A stretch of DNA of 54,521 nucleotides from CAZVKN01 sp964627035. Lineage in GTDB: Bacteria > Electryoneota > AABM5-125-24 > Hatepunaeales > Hatepunaeaceae. The stretch lies in contig CAZVKN010000020.1 in assembly GCA_964627035.1 (NCBI GenBank), positions 1 to 54,521 on the forward strand, written 5' to 3'. This document shows, piece after piece, positions 1 to 7,093 of the stretch. Made by a program: the position numbers and the translations under genes. The notes below the pieces were generated by a model. That model made no database searches. It worked only from the letters and a program-made list of their open reading frames with translations, and was not told the DNA's origin. Within the stretch, counting starts at the first letter, position 1; every line of letters begins with the position of its first letter.

Positions 1-16
1 ATAAAATATTGCTATC

Positions 17-235
17 TTAAAGATATTCACTGAGAGGGTGTGAATAAGAAAGGCTTATAATCAATATAAATAGTAAAAGGAAAAAGAGAGTTGAGCACAA
101 ATATATGATCTGGCTAAACTTCATAATCCAAACAGCTAAGGATGCAATAAGCAAACCGAAGCTCACAATTGCCCATTTTGCGAGCTTATCGGCAAGTTTT
201 CGATAATAACTCCGGTCATGTTTCCATTCACTCAT
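17..235 (-). CDS. Small two-helix membrane protein, unknown function
   Basis: A 72-residue protein I cannot assign to a family. It has a charged N-terminus (MSEWKHDRSYYRKLADKLAK) followed by two hydrophobic stretches, roughly residues 21-38 and 43-62, so it is probably an inner-membrane hairpin. A GGGAG-like ribosome binding site lies about 11 bases before the ATG at 235, which supports this start. It stands alone on the minus strand at the window edge and is divergent from the nucleotide-sugar operon. It could still be a chance reading frame, but the clean charged-then-hydrophobic pattern and the binding site argue for a real gene. Confidence 0.5.
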   Translation of the reverse strand: MSEWKHDRSYYRKLADKLAKWAIVSFGLLIASLAVWIMKFSQIIYLCSTLFFLLLFILIISLSYSHPLSEYL

Positions 236-698
236 TGTTTGTGTGCTCCCGTTATAAATTCGAGTGTGGAAATAACTGTAAACATTTGTTAATAATTCAG
301 TTCCGTAAAAACATCCATGCGGCTGTATTGGTTACTACTGTTTAGCTTGAAGCATAATAAGGCTACAGCTATTGCAAATATAAGAATGAACAAAATAAAC
401 TTCAAGTGTCTTACGTCACATTCGTACATTAAAGCACAAAGTTTCTATTTAGTCTGTCCGAGAATAACAATAACCCGCTGTCAGGTCGCCGTACCTGACA
501 GCCACCTAATTGATATTCTGTAAGTTAGGCTGTCAACCGCGGCGGATTGACAGCGGACAAACCTATTCTCGGACGAACTCATTTGTGAGATAGCCTTGTC
601 ATCACCAATCAAATCCCTCCCAAACCACGCTTGATTTGATATTCCAAAAATGATATATTGATAGATTAGTTTTAGATTTCACAAATGAGAATAGCTGT
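236..698. other. Intergenic region with one double-hairpin repeat
   Basis: This 463-base gap separates the divergent small membrane gene from the nucleotide-sugar operon. Its only recognisable content is the palindromic element at 457-574. The stretch 575-698 must hold the promoter of the downstream operon, but no convincing -35/-10 pair was found. A 68-codon frame at 317-523 runs into the repeat and is not considered a gene. Confidence 0.6.
457..574. repeat. Double-hairpin element, copy 1 (reference copy)
   Basis: An 11-base terminal inverted repeat, GTCCGAGAATA (457-467) and TATTCTCGGAC (564-574), encloses two 26-base palindromes. Hairpin 1 (477-502) has stem GCTGTCAGG/CCTGACAGC and loop TCGCCGTA. 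Hairpin 2 (529-554) has stem GCTGTCAA/TTGACAGC and loop CCGCGGCGGA. The loops contain the complementary pentamers CGCCG and CGGCG. The spacer between the hairpins is about 26 bases and AT-rich. No obvious target-site duplication flanks it. Confidence 0.9.
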
Positions 699-1418
699 AT
701 GAAAGGGGTTATATTAGCGGGAGGAACGGGCAGCCGCCTGTTCCCACTGACCAAGGTTACAAACAAGCATCTGCTGCCGGTCGGCAGGAAACCGATGATA
801 TTCCACCCCATCGAGAAGATGATCGAAGCCGGAATCACTGAGATTCTGATTGTCACCGGAATCGAACACATGGGGCACGTAGTCGGACTGCTTGGAAGCG
901 GCAAAGATTTCGGGTGCAGATTCACGTACAAAGTGCAGGATGAAGCAGGCGGGATAGCTCAGGCATTGGCACTCGCTGAAAACTTTGTGCATGGTGATAG
1001 CCTGTGCGTTATACTCGGTGATAACATCTTCGAAGACTCGATGGTTGAATTTGTGAAGGATTATGCGGTTCAGGGTAGCGGTGCCAAGATCATTCTGAAG
1101 GAAGTACCTGATCCGGAGCGGTTTGGCGTAGCTGAATTGGACGGTGATCGAATTGTAAATATATTTGAGAAACCCGAGAAACCGGTATCAAATTGGATAG
1201 TAACCGGAATTTACTTCTACGATAGCGATGTGTTCAGCATCATTCGCACTCTCAAGCCTTCGGAACGGGGTGAGTATGAAATCACCGACGTCAACAACCA
1301 TTACATTGAAAACTCTATAATGACATACGGCAAGTTCAACGGGTGGTGGACGGATGCCGGAACGTTCGAGTCACTGCGTCACGCCGATGAACTAAGCTTT
1401 AACATGGAAATAAAATGA
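699..1418 (+). CDS. Sugar-1-phosphate nucleotidyltransferase (RmlA-like)
   Basis: Predicted cytoplasmic enzyme that joins a sugar 1-phosphate to a nucleoside triphosphate, giving an NDP-sugar and pyrophosphate. The N-terminal nucleotide-binding signature LAGGTGSRLFPLT is at about residues 6-18, followed by the sugar-phosphate contacts NKHLLPVG and KPMIFHPIEKM. Further RmlA-like signatures are LGDNIFED, DPERFGVAELD, IFEKPEKPVSNWIVTGIYFYD, GEYEITDVN and WWTDAGTFESL. At 239 residues it is shorter than classical RmlA (about 290) and lacks the C-terminal extension, so it belongs to the short group. The ATG is preceded by a weak GAGAA. Its stop overlaps the next start by four bases (ATGA), so it is translationally coupled to the UDP-glucose dehydrogenase gene. 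Whether it uses dTTP or UTP cannot be told from sequence. Confidence 0.88.
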   Translation: MKGVILAGGTGSRLFPLTKVTNKHLLPVGRKPMIFHPIEKMIEAGITEILIVTGIEHMGHVVGLLGSGKDFGCRFTYKVQDEAGGIAQALALAENFVHGDSLCVILGDNIFEDSMVEFVKDYAVQGSGAKIILKEVPDPERFGVAELDGDRIVNIFEKPEKPVSNWIVTGIYFYDSDVFSIIRTLKPSERGEYEITDVNNHYIENSIMTYGKFNGWWTDAGTFESLRHADELSFNMEIK

Positions 1419-2749
1419 AGGTCGCCGTTATCGGAACCGGATACGTCGGGTTGGTCGCGGGGGCATGCCTCGCTGAAACCGGCAACGATGTGATCTGTGT
1501 GGACATTGTAGAAAAACGTATAGAAAATCTTAAGGCGGGAATAGTTCCAATCTATGAACCGGGATTGGAAGCGATAGTTCACCGAAACAGTAAAAAAGGC
1601 AGATTGACCTTCTCAATGGACACAGCAGATGCCGTATCAAGGAGTACGATTGTTTTTCTCGCTGTTCCTACGCCACAGAGTTCAAGTGGAGCAGCAAATT
1701 TACAGTATGTCTTTGATGCGTCAAAGCAGATTGCAGCAGGGATCAACGGATACAAGATCATCGTTGACAAATCTACCGTGCCGGTAGGGACAGCCTCCCG
1801 GGTTCGTGAAATTATCTCAGGGTTGACCGATCAAGACTTTGACGTCATATCCGTGCCGGAGTTTCTCAAGGAGGGAAATGCGGTTGACGATTTTATGAAA
1901 CCTGATAGGGTGATTATCGGGTGTGACACCACTCGTGCTGAAGAAATTATGCGCGATCTGTATGCTCCATTCGTCCGCACGGGTCATCCGATGATTGTAA
2001 TGAGGGTTGAGTCCGCCGAGCTGACCAAGTATGCTGCAAATGCGATCCTCGCAACGAAGATATCCTTTATGAACGATCTCGCCCGTCTCTGTGAAAAAGT
2101 CGGCGCCGATATCAATGATGTCAGGTTTGGAATCGGCTCAGACAAACGCATCGGCAGCAGCTTCCTGTTTCCGGGAATCGGATTTGGCGGTTCATGTTTT
2201 CCTAAGGATCTCGAAGCATTGAATCACACTGCCATCGCACACAAATCTGAGATGCCGGTCGTTCAAGCAACCATTGCAGCAAACAGTCTTCAGAAGCAGT
2301 TTATGCCGGATAAGATATTAGCACGATTTAACGGCAACCTTGACGGAGTGAAGTTCGCCCTGTGGGGACTGTCGTTCAAGGCGGAGACAGATGACATGCG
2401 TGACTCACCTGCACTTGCACTTATTGAGAAGCTTCTGACTGCCGGTGCATCCATCACTGCGTACGATCCTGAGGCTATGGATGGAGCACAGATGTACTAC
2501 AATGAGCTTCTCTATGCGGGGAAATACTATGGCGACAGGCTGGTTCACGCGGAGGACTGCTACAGCGCACTGGAGGGATGCGATGCGCTCGTGGTTGCGA
2601 CCGAATGGAACGAATTCCGCAGACCTGACTTTGAGCGGATGAAAAGTATTATGCGCCAACCGATTATATTCGATGGGCGAAACCTGTTCAGAGCCGACAA
2701 GATGAGAAACCTTGGCTTTGAATATCAAGGTGTAGGTCAGCCACTATGA
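1415..2749 (+). CDS. ugd: UDP-glucose 6-dehydrogenase
   Basis: Oxidises UDP-glucose to UDP-glucuronate with two NAD+, in the cytoplasm. The Rossmann signature GTGYVGLVAG lies at residues 7-16. The catalytic cysteine is in FGGSCFPKDL near residue 260. GLSFKAETDDMRDSPAL in the C-terminal UDP-binding domain is the family's usual substrate-binding stretch. The length of 444 residues is normal for bacterial UGD. It starts inside the stop of the preceding gene and ends in an ATGA overlap with the next, so the three genes form one coupled operon. The pathway order (nucleotidyl transfer, oxidation, decarboxylation) matches gene order. Confidence 0.95.
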   Translation: MKVAVIGTGYVGLVAGACLAETGNDVICVDIVEKRIENLKAGIVPIYEPGLEAIVHRNSKKGRLTFSMDTADAVSRSTIVFLAVPTPQSSSGAANLQYVFDASKQIAAGINGYKIIVDKSTVPVGTASRVREIISGLTDQDFDVISVPEFLKEGNAVDDFMKPDRVIIGCDTTRAEEIMRDLYAPFVRTGHPMIVMRVESAELTKYAANAILATKISFMNDLARLCEKVGADINDVRFGIGSDKRIGSSFLFPGIGFGGSCFPKDLEALNHTAIAHKSEMPVVQATIAANSLQKQFMPDKILARFNGNLDGVKFALWGLSFKAETDDMRDSPALALIEKLLTAGASITAYDPEAMDGAQMYYNELLYAGKYYGDRLVHAEDCYSALEGCDALVVATEWNEFRRPDFERMKSIMRQPIIFDGRNLFRADKMRNLGFEYQGVGQPL

Positions 2750-3690
2750 TCGTTTTGGTAACGGGTGGTGCGGGCTTTTTGGGAAGCCATCTGTGCGACC
2801 GTCTAATCGGTCAGGGACACGAAGTCATCTGTCTCGACAATCTCTATACCGGCAGCAAGGACAACATTCGCCATCTTATGGGAGACTCGAGGTTTGAGCT
2901 TGTCCGTCACGACTTAGTTGAGCCGATTCTGCTGGAGGTTGATCAGATATATAACCTCGCATGTCCCGCTTCACCGGTTCACTACCAGTATAATCCTGTC
3001 AAGACCATTAAGACCTCAGTCATGGGAATGATCAACATGCTCGGGCTGGCTAAGCGTGTCAAGGCGCGGATTTTACAGGCTTCGACATCGGAAGTCTATG
3101 GCGATCCTGAAGTCCATCCACAGAAGGAGGAGTACTGGGGCAATGTAAATCCAATCGGTCGTCGGAGCTGTTACGATGAGGGCAAACGTGCAGCGGAAAC
3201 CTTGTGCAGCGACTACCGCCGTCAGAATGGGGTGGATGTGCGGATAGCGAGGATCTTCAACACGTACGGTCCTCGCATGGCTTTGGATGACGGCAGAGTA
3301 GTTTCAAACCTGATTGTTCAGGCACTGCGGGGGGAATCGCTGACAATATATGGTGATGGAACTCAGACACGCTCCTTTTGCTATGTGGATGACATGATCG
3401 AAGGGCTCATGCGACTGATGGAAAGTGATTACAGCGACAGTCCGGTCAACCTCGGCAATCCACATGAGGTTACTATCGGTGAGCTGGCAGAGTGTACCCG
3501 AAGGCTGACCGACTGCTCTGATTCGATAGAATACCGACCGTTACCATCCGACGACCCACAGCGACGCTGCCCTGACATCACGCTCGCGCGATGTGAATTG
3601 GAGTGGGAACCGAAGGTTTTGCTTGAGGATGGCTTGTCGAGCACGATTGATTACTTTGAAGAAATTTACAAGCTTGGCGTCACCAGATAA
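2746..3690 (+). CDS. uxs: UDP-glucuronate decarboxylase (UDP-xylose synthase type)
   Basis: An extended short-chain dehydrogenase/reductase of 314 residues, predicted to convert UDP-glucuronate to UDP-xylose with tightly bound NAD+. The nucleotide-binding TGGAGFLGSHL is at about residues 6-16. The catalytic Tyr and Lys are in RSCYDEGKR (about Tyr143 and Lys147), and the UXS-typical NTYGPRM and TRSFCYVDD follow. The HYQYNPVKTIKTSVMG stretch is also characteristic of UXS rather than of UDP-glucose epimerase. Placement directly after ugd with a four-base overlap supports this substrate. The product would feed xylose or related sugars into a surface polysaccharide or protein glycan. No glycosyltransferase lies next to it. 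A terminator-like hairpin follows the stop. Confidence 0.93.
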   Translation: MIVLVTGGAGFLGSHLCDRLIGQGHEVICLDNLYTGSKDNIRHLMGDSRFELVRHDLVEPILLEVDQIYNLACPASPVHYQYNPVKTIKTSVMGMINMLGLAKRVKARILQASTSEVYGDPEVHPQKEEYWGNVNPIGRRSCYDEGKRAAETLCSDYRRQNGVDVRIARIFNTYGPRMALDDGRVVSNLIVQALRGESLTIYGDGTQTRSFCYVDDMIEGLMRLMESDYSDSPVNLGNPHEVTIGELAECTRRLTDCSDSIEYRPLPSDDPQRRCPDITLARCELEWEPKVLLEDGLSSTIDYFEEIYKLGVTR

Positions 3691-3709
3691 AGACCTTATA
3701 TTGATTGTG

Positions 3710-3747
3710 ATGACAACACATTGAAACTGTTGTCATAGGATTTTTTT
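3710..3747 (+). terminator. Probable rho-independent terminator after the sugar operon
   Basis: A nine-base-pair stem ATGACAACA (3710-3718) and TGTTGTCAT (3728-3736) with a nine-base loop is followed by a run of seven T at 3741-3747. It lies 20 bases after the uxs stop and before the methyltransferase gene. The stem is AT-rich for a terminator, and an operator controlling the restriction-modification genes is an alternative reading. Confidence 0.6.
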
Positions 3748-3832
3748 ACATATTCGGGATCAATCCCCTATCTTAATGATTCTGTTTTGAAATCTGCTTC
3801 AGGATGTAGATTGACTATGCAGCGTTAATACC

Positions 3833-4645
3833 ATGAAAGATTCAACATCTATTGATATATCAATGAATGAACTAATAACAGAGACTGTTACCGAAACTCT
3901 GCCCGATATAATGGATAAATGGCTCGGCAAAGTTCATCATGGGGATTGCATAAATCTTCTAAGTAAAATGCCTATTGATTCAATTGATCTAATTGTAACA
4001 AGCCCCCCATACAATCTTAGAAATAGTACTGGAAACGGTATGAAGGATGGACGCGGGGGCAAGTGGGCTAATGCCAGGCTGATTGATGGCTATGAATCTC
4101 ATGGTGATGATATGCCTCATAAGGAATACGTAGAATGGCAAAGAGACTGTCTTACTGCTATGATGCGAGTACTCAAGGATGATGGGGCAATATTTTATAA
4201 CCATAAATGGCGAGTTCAAGCTGGATTGCTACAGGATAGATCAGATATAGTTAAAGATTTTCCTGTTCGTCAGATAATAATTTGGCAACGTAAAGGCGGG
4301 ATTAACTTTAATCCAGGCTACTTCCTTCCTACGTATGAAGTTATTTACCTGATATGTAAACCAAGGTTCAAGCTTGCTCCGAAAGCGAATGCTTTCGGTG
4401 ATGTATGGAGTATTTCGCAAGATTTTGACAACCCTCACCCTGCTCCATTTCCTGTAGAATTAGCTTTGCGTTGTATTCAATCAACTACTGCAGAAATCGT
4501 ACTTGACCCATTTTTAGGATCGGGAACTACTGCCATTGCTGCCGTCATGGCTAATAGAGACTGGATTGGTATTGATTCGTCCGAAGATTACTGCAAAATG
4601 GCAAACGAGCGTATTAACGCAAATAGTAAATTAGGCAGGTTATGA
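3833..4645 (+). CDS. Type II DNA methyltransferase, beta-class N4-cytosine/N6-adenine
   Basis: Predicted modification enzyme of a type II restriction-modification pair, transferring methyl from S-adenosylmethionine to an exocyclic amino group in DNA. The catalytic motif IV, TSPPYNLR, is near residue 55. The AdoMet-binding motif I, DPFLGSGTTAIAA, comes later, near residue 225. This order (IV before I) defines the beta class. SPPY is common in N4-cytosine enzymes, which fits the MvaI/BcnI-like partner, but N6-adenine activity cannot be excluded. The length of 270 residues is normal. The stop overlaps the endonuclease start by four bases. Both genes look more AT-rich than the sugar operon, consistent with horizontal acquisition. 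Confidence 0.9.
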   Translation: MKDSTSIDISMNELITETVTETLPDIMDKWLGKVHHGDCINLLSKMPIDSIDLIVTSPPYNLRNSTGNGMKDGRGGKWANARLIDGYESHGDDMPHKEYVEWQRDCLTAMMRVLKDDGAIFYNHKWRVQAGLLQDRSDIVKDFPVRQIIIWQRKGGINFNPGYFLPTYEVIYLICKPRFKLAPKANAFGDVWSISQDFDNPHPAPFPVELALRCIQSTTAEIVLDPFLGSGTTAIAAVMANRDWIGIDSSEDYCKMANERINANSKLGRL

Positions 4646-5343
4646 ACATACCTCCTCCTTCAACCAAGAATGAATTGTTCAGTAGAATGCTTGATGTATT
4701 AAGGCATGGGGAGTATGAAATGCCCAATGAGCCAAGATATAGAGGTACAGGTGCCCCTGGCAACTTTCTTGAAGATATTCTTGGTTTGACTACCGGGAAC
4801 AAAGATATTCCTGATTCTGTTGGATGGGAAATAAAATACTACACAAAGAAAACTAACCTGATTACACTATTTCATAAAGAACCTGAACCTAAAGGCGTTA
4901 TGCGCTATATGGTAAAAGAGTACGGCTGGAAAGACAAAAATGGAAGATTAAGCTTTAGGCATACAATAGCTGGGAAATCGGATAGATTTCGAGTTGACAG
5001 GAAAGAAGGCCAAATTGTAATTCGTCCAATTAAAAGGAAAGGGACAACACCTTTTTGGACAGATGATGCTATTTTGAATTCAGCAGGAGCAAAATTAAGA
5101 CGTCTTTTATTGGTGGAAGGTCAAAGATCCGTACAAAAAGTCAGTTACTACAAAGCTTATTTGTATGAAACTATCCAGTTGTCTTCTTTCATCTTTGAAG
5201 TGCTACGAGGCACCGTGAAAATAGATTTTGATGCTCGCGAAATGAAACCGGGCAGCAAAGGACTTCGCAATCACGGAACAAAATTCAGAGTTTCACCTGA
5301 TGATATCTGCCGACTTTACGCCAAGAAAGAACGTCTTGGTTAA
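4642..5343 (+). CDS. MvaI/BcnI-family type II restriction endonuclease
   Basis: A 233-residue protein resembling the MvaI/BcnI restriction endonuclease family, monomeric enzymes that cut CC(W/S)GG-type sites. The stretch GAPGNFLEDILGL, then DIPDSVGWEIKYY, then TNLITLFHKEPEPKG matches the family as I remember it. The PD-(D/E)xK catalytic core would be the Asp and E-I-K residues of DSVGWEIK, near residues 55-65. It starts inside the methyltransferase stop (ATGA), so endonuclease translation is tied to the methyltransferase. The target sequence is inferred from the family only. It ends convergent with the L,D-transpeptidase gene. Confidence 0.8.
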   Translation: MNIPPPSTKNELFSRMLDVLRHGEYEMPNEPRYRGTGAPGNFLEDILGLTTGNKDIPDSVGWEIKYYTKKTNLITLFHKEPEPKGVMRYMVKEYGWKDKNGRLSFRHTIAGKSDRFRVDRKEGQIVIRPIKRKGTTPFWTDDAILNSAGAKLRRLLLVEGQRSVQKVSYYKAYLYETIQLSSFIFEVLRGTVKIDFDAREMKPGSKGLRNHGTKFRVSPDDICRLYAKKERLG

Positions 5344-5424
5344 ATCAAGTATATAAGTCCTCTCTCAAGCTTTTCCAGCCCAAACATCACTGCAATCATT
5401 CTCTGTCCTTCTTCGCCATTTCAT

Positions 5425-6114
5425 TCATCGGACAATAAGCTCCAGCATCCACTCGTTTGAAATATCCTCATCCAGCAGATAGCTCCATTGCTGTGAATCT
5501 GCTATTGAGAGGATTTTACCTCTGTCACCCAGTAAATCAGCTCGTATCTTATCTGCAATAAACACCTTGGCATAGAGTGGCACCTGTGAAAATATCTTCT
5601 TCATGTTTCTCTTTCCGAAGCGAGGATTGTCCTCATCGCCGTCAAGAACTCTGATGCACCCGTAAGTGGATGCAACCCGTCCTCCATGGATGACAATGCC
5701 GCCTCCGGTGTAACCGGACCCGCTGTCATATTTGTTCGGATAATTTATAAGTAAAGTTGCCGGACCGAATTTGTAGTAGTTCCAAGGGTTCCTGTTTTTT
5801 CTGATAACCTGATACTTTCCGAGTGGGGTTTTCTTATCACCCTCAAACCTTTTGGGGTATCCGTATTTTCCAAAAGAGCAAAAAAAACGGTCAGCGACAA
5901 CAATCTGACCGTTCACCATTCTGTGCATCAAGTAACCGTGTCCGGATGTAAGATTGTAATCTTTTGCGATTGATTCTATTTGAAACACCAGAAAAACCGA
6001 TTCTGTTTCTATTCGGACAGTTTTCCTGTATGCAGAGCACCCCGAGAGTGATAGAGTGAGAGTTAAGACCACAATAAGAATTGAACGTGAGCCACTCTTC
6101 ATGGCGGCTCTCAA
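5425..6114 (-). CDS. L,D-transpeptidase-like (YkuD-domain) lipoprotein
   Basis: Predicted envelope lipoprotein of 229 residues. A signal peptide ends in the lipobox L-S-G-C, with Cys26 as the lipidated residue. The YkuD core has an early KTPLGKYQV, then IVIHGG with the likely catalytic His near residue 142, and then STYGCIRV with the nucleophilic Cys about eleven residues later. The usual S/T-H-G-C reads T-Y-G-C here, so the His next to the catalytic Cys is replaced by Tyr. The proposed base is the earlier His, so activity is still plausible. The family cross-links peptidoglycan stem peptides or attaches proteins to them. The ATG overlaps the preceding stop by four bases. MKSGSRS, four codons in, is a possible alternative start. 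Confidence 0.82.
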   Translation of the reverse strand: MRAAMKSGSRSILIVVLTLTLSLSGCSAYRKTVRIETESVFLVFQIESIAKDYNLTSGHGYLMHRMVNGQIVVADRFFCSFGKYGYPKRFEGDKKTPLGKYQVIRKNRNPWNYYKFGPATLLINYPNKYDSGSGYTGGGIVIHGGRVASTYGCIRVLDGDEDNPRFGKRNMKKIFSQVPLYAKVFIADKIRADLLGDRGKILSIADSQQWSYLLDEDISNEWMLELIVR

Positions 6115-6848
6115 GCAGCCCGAAGATCACGGACAAGATGATAGATCCCGAACCACGGCAAACGGATCGCTTCATACAGCAGAATAAACAGAACGGTTAT
6201 CGGACGGACAGATATGGAAATGGCGAGTTCTCCGGATGGAAGCAACCCATCAAAATCTATATCGAGTGATATGTCTCGTTTTGGAGGACGGTTTAAAGCA
6301 ATTAGAGGTGTCAGGCAGCCATACAACATACCGCTTGCAGCAGGATCGGGAGTAGCCACAACAAGGTGCGCTTTCAATCGGTCAATGTTGATCGTTTTGG
6401 TCAGCTTGGTGACCGTCGAAACAAGATGGCGTACAAGCTTGCCGATAAGCTGCCGCTGCTGCCAGAAATAAGTCCATTTGACCGCTTTATCTTTCTCTTT
6501 TTTCTCCCTTGGTGGTTTACCCAATCGCACCTTGAACCTTTTCCCTGCGACCTTCGTAGGTTTTGCTGGCTTTTGAATGGTGGGCTTTTTCCTCTCCGTT
6601 TTTCGCTCTTTTCTCTTTTCCTTCTGCACAGCCTCAGATTCCTCGCCTGTCTTCTGCTTGAAGGTCAGGAACAGTATCCGACCGTTCACGGTATCATTAA
6701 TCCAATCAACTGTAATACCAAACCAGAAGTGACTAAATTCAATGATATGATGATCTGAATCGAGAATGTACCTGAACTTAAATCGTGGAATCAGGAGTGA
6801 AGCGGTTAATCCGACAACAGCGAGGAGTATTATTGTAAAAACAGTCAA
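6111..6848 (-). CDS. DUF2953-like membrane protein
   Basis: A 245-residue protein with an N-terminal membrane segment (MTVFTIILLAVVGLTASLLI) and a second hydrophobic stretch near the C-terminus (ITVLFILLYEAIRL). A very lysine-rich linker (about residues 72-125) separates a short N-terminal beta region from the C-terminal half. The TPDPAASGMLYGCLTPL segment resembles DUF2953 proteins, whose function is not established. It lies between a small membrane protein gene and the L,D-transpeptidase gene, overlapping the latter by four bases, so a role in the envelope is reasonable but not shown. Family assignment is from pattern memory only. Confidence 0.6.
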   Translation of the reverse strand: MTVFTIILLAVVGLTASLLIPRFKFRYILDSDHHIIEFSHFWFGITVDWINDTVNGRILFLTFKQKTGEESEAVQKEKRKERKTERKKPTIQKPAKPTKVAGKRFKVRLGKPPREKKEKDKAVKWTYFWQQRQLIGKLVRHLVSTVTKLTKTINIDRLKAHLVVATPDPAASGMLYGCLTPLIALNRPPKRDISLDIDFDGLLPSGELAISISVRPITVLFILLYEAIRLPWFGIYHLVRDLRAA

Positions 6849-6858
6849 TGAATCAAAT

Positions 6859-7026
6859 TCACTTAAGCAGAAGCAAGCGCAAGATCACCGGAACCAGCAG
6901 CATGGCAGCGGTCGCCTGAGCGCCACGATCTTTGGCACGGAACATGACGACTGCCAGCAAACCACCAAACAGAGCTGCTATCAGCCAGTAGAACCAAAAG
7001 AGTATATCGTAAAATATTGTAGGCAT
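6859..7026 (-). CDS. Small membrane protein, first gene of the L,D-transpeptidase operon
   Basis: About 55 residues beginning MPTIFYDILFWFYWLIAALF, with two hydrophobic segments separated by a short charged turn (FRAKDRGAQA), so probably a hairpin in the inner membrane. A longer frame opens at 7053, but its extra nine codons run into the palindromic repeat at 7046-7071. The start at 7026 with AGAG upstream is preferred. The next gene begins ten bases after its stop, so the three genes to 5425 are probably one operon. No family recognised. Confidence 0.55.
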   Translation of the reverse strand: MPTIFYDILFWFYWLIAALFGGLLAVVMFRAKDRGAQATAAMLLVPVILRLLLLK

Positions 7027-7045
7027 CTGTATCTCTGTTAAAACG

Positions 7046-7071
7046 GCTGTCAACCCGCCGTGGTTGACAGC
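7046..7071. repeat. Single hairpin of the double-hairpin family (half copy)
   Basis: One 26-base palindrome, GCTGTCAA plus loop CCCGCCGTGG plus TTGACAGC, without the partner hairpin and without terminal inverted repeats. It sits in the 67-base gap between two minus-strand genes, just downstream of the exported propeller gene ending at 7094. Confidence 0.85.
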
Positions 7072-7093
7072 ATAATCAGTATCATCATGGTTA

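Noticed and set aside
317..523. 68-codon plus-strand reading frame
   Set aside because: Its last third runs through the palindromic element at 457-574, the start has no ribosome binding site, and the predicted protein has no domain-like pattern.
6366..6758. 130-codon plus-strand frame opposite the DUF2953-like gene
   Set aside because: It is the antisense shadow of the Lys-rich linker (giving Phe/Leu-rich sequence) and has no independent support.
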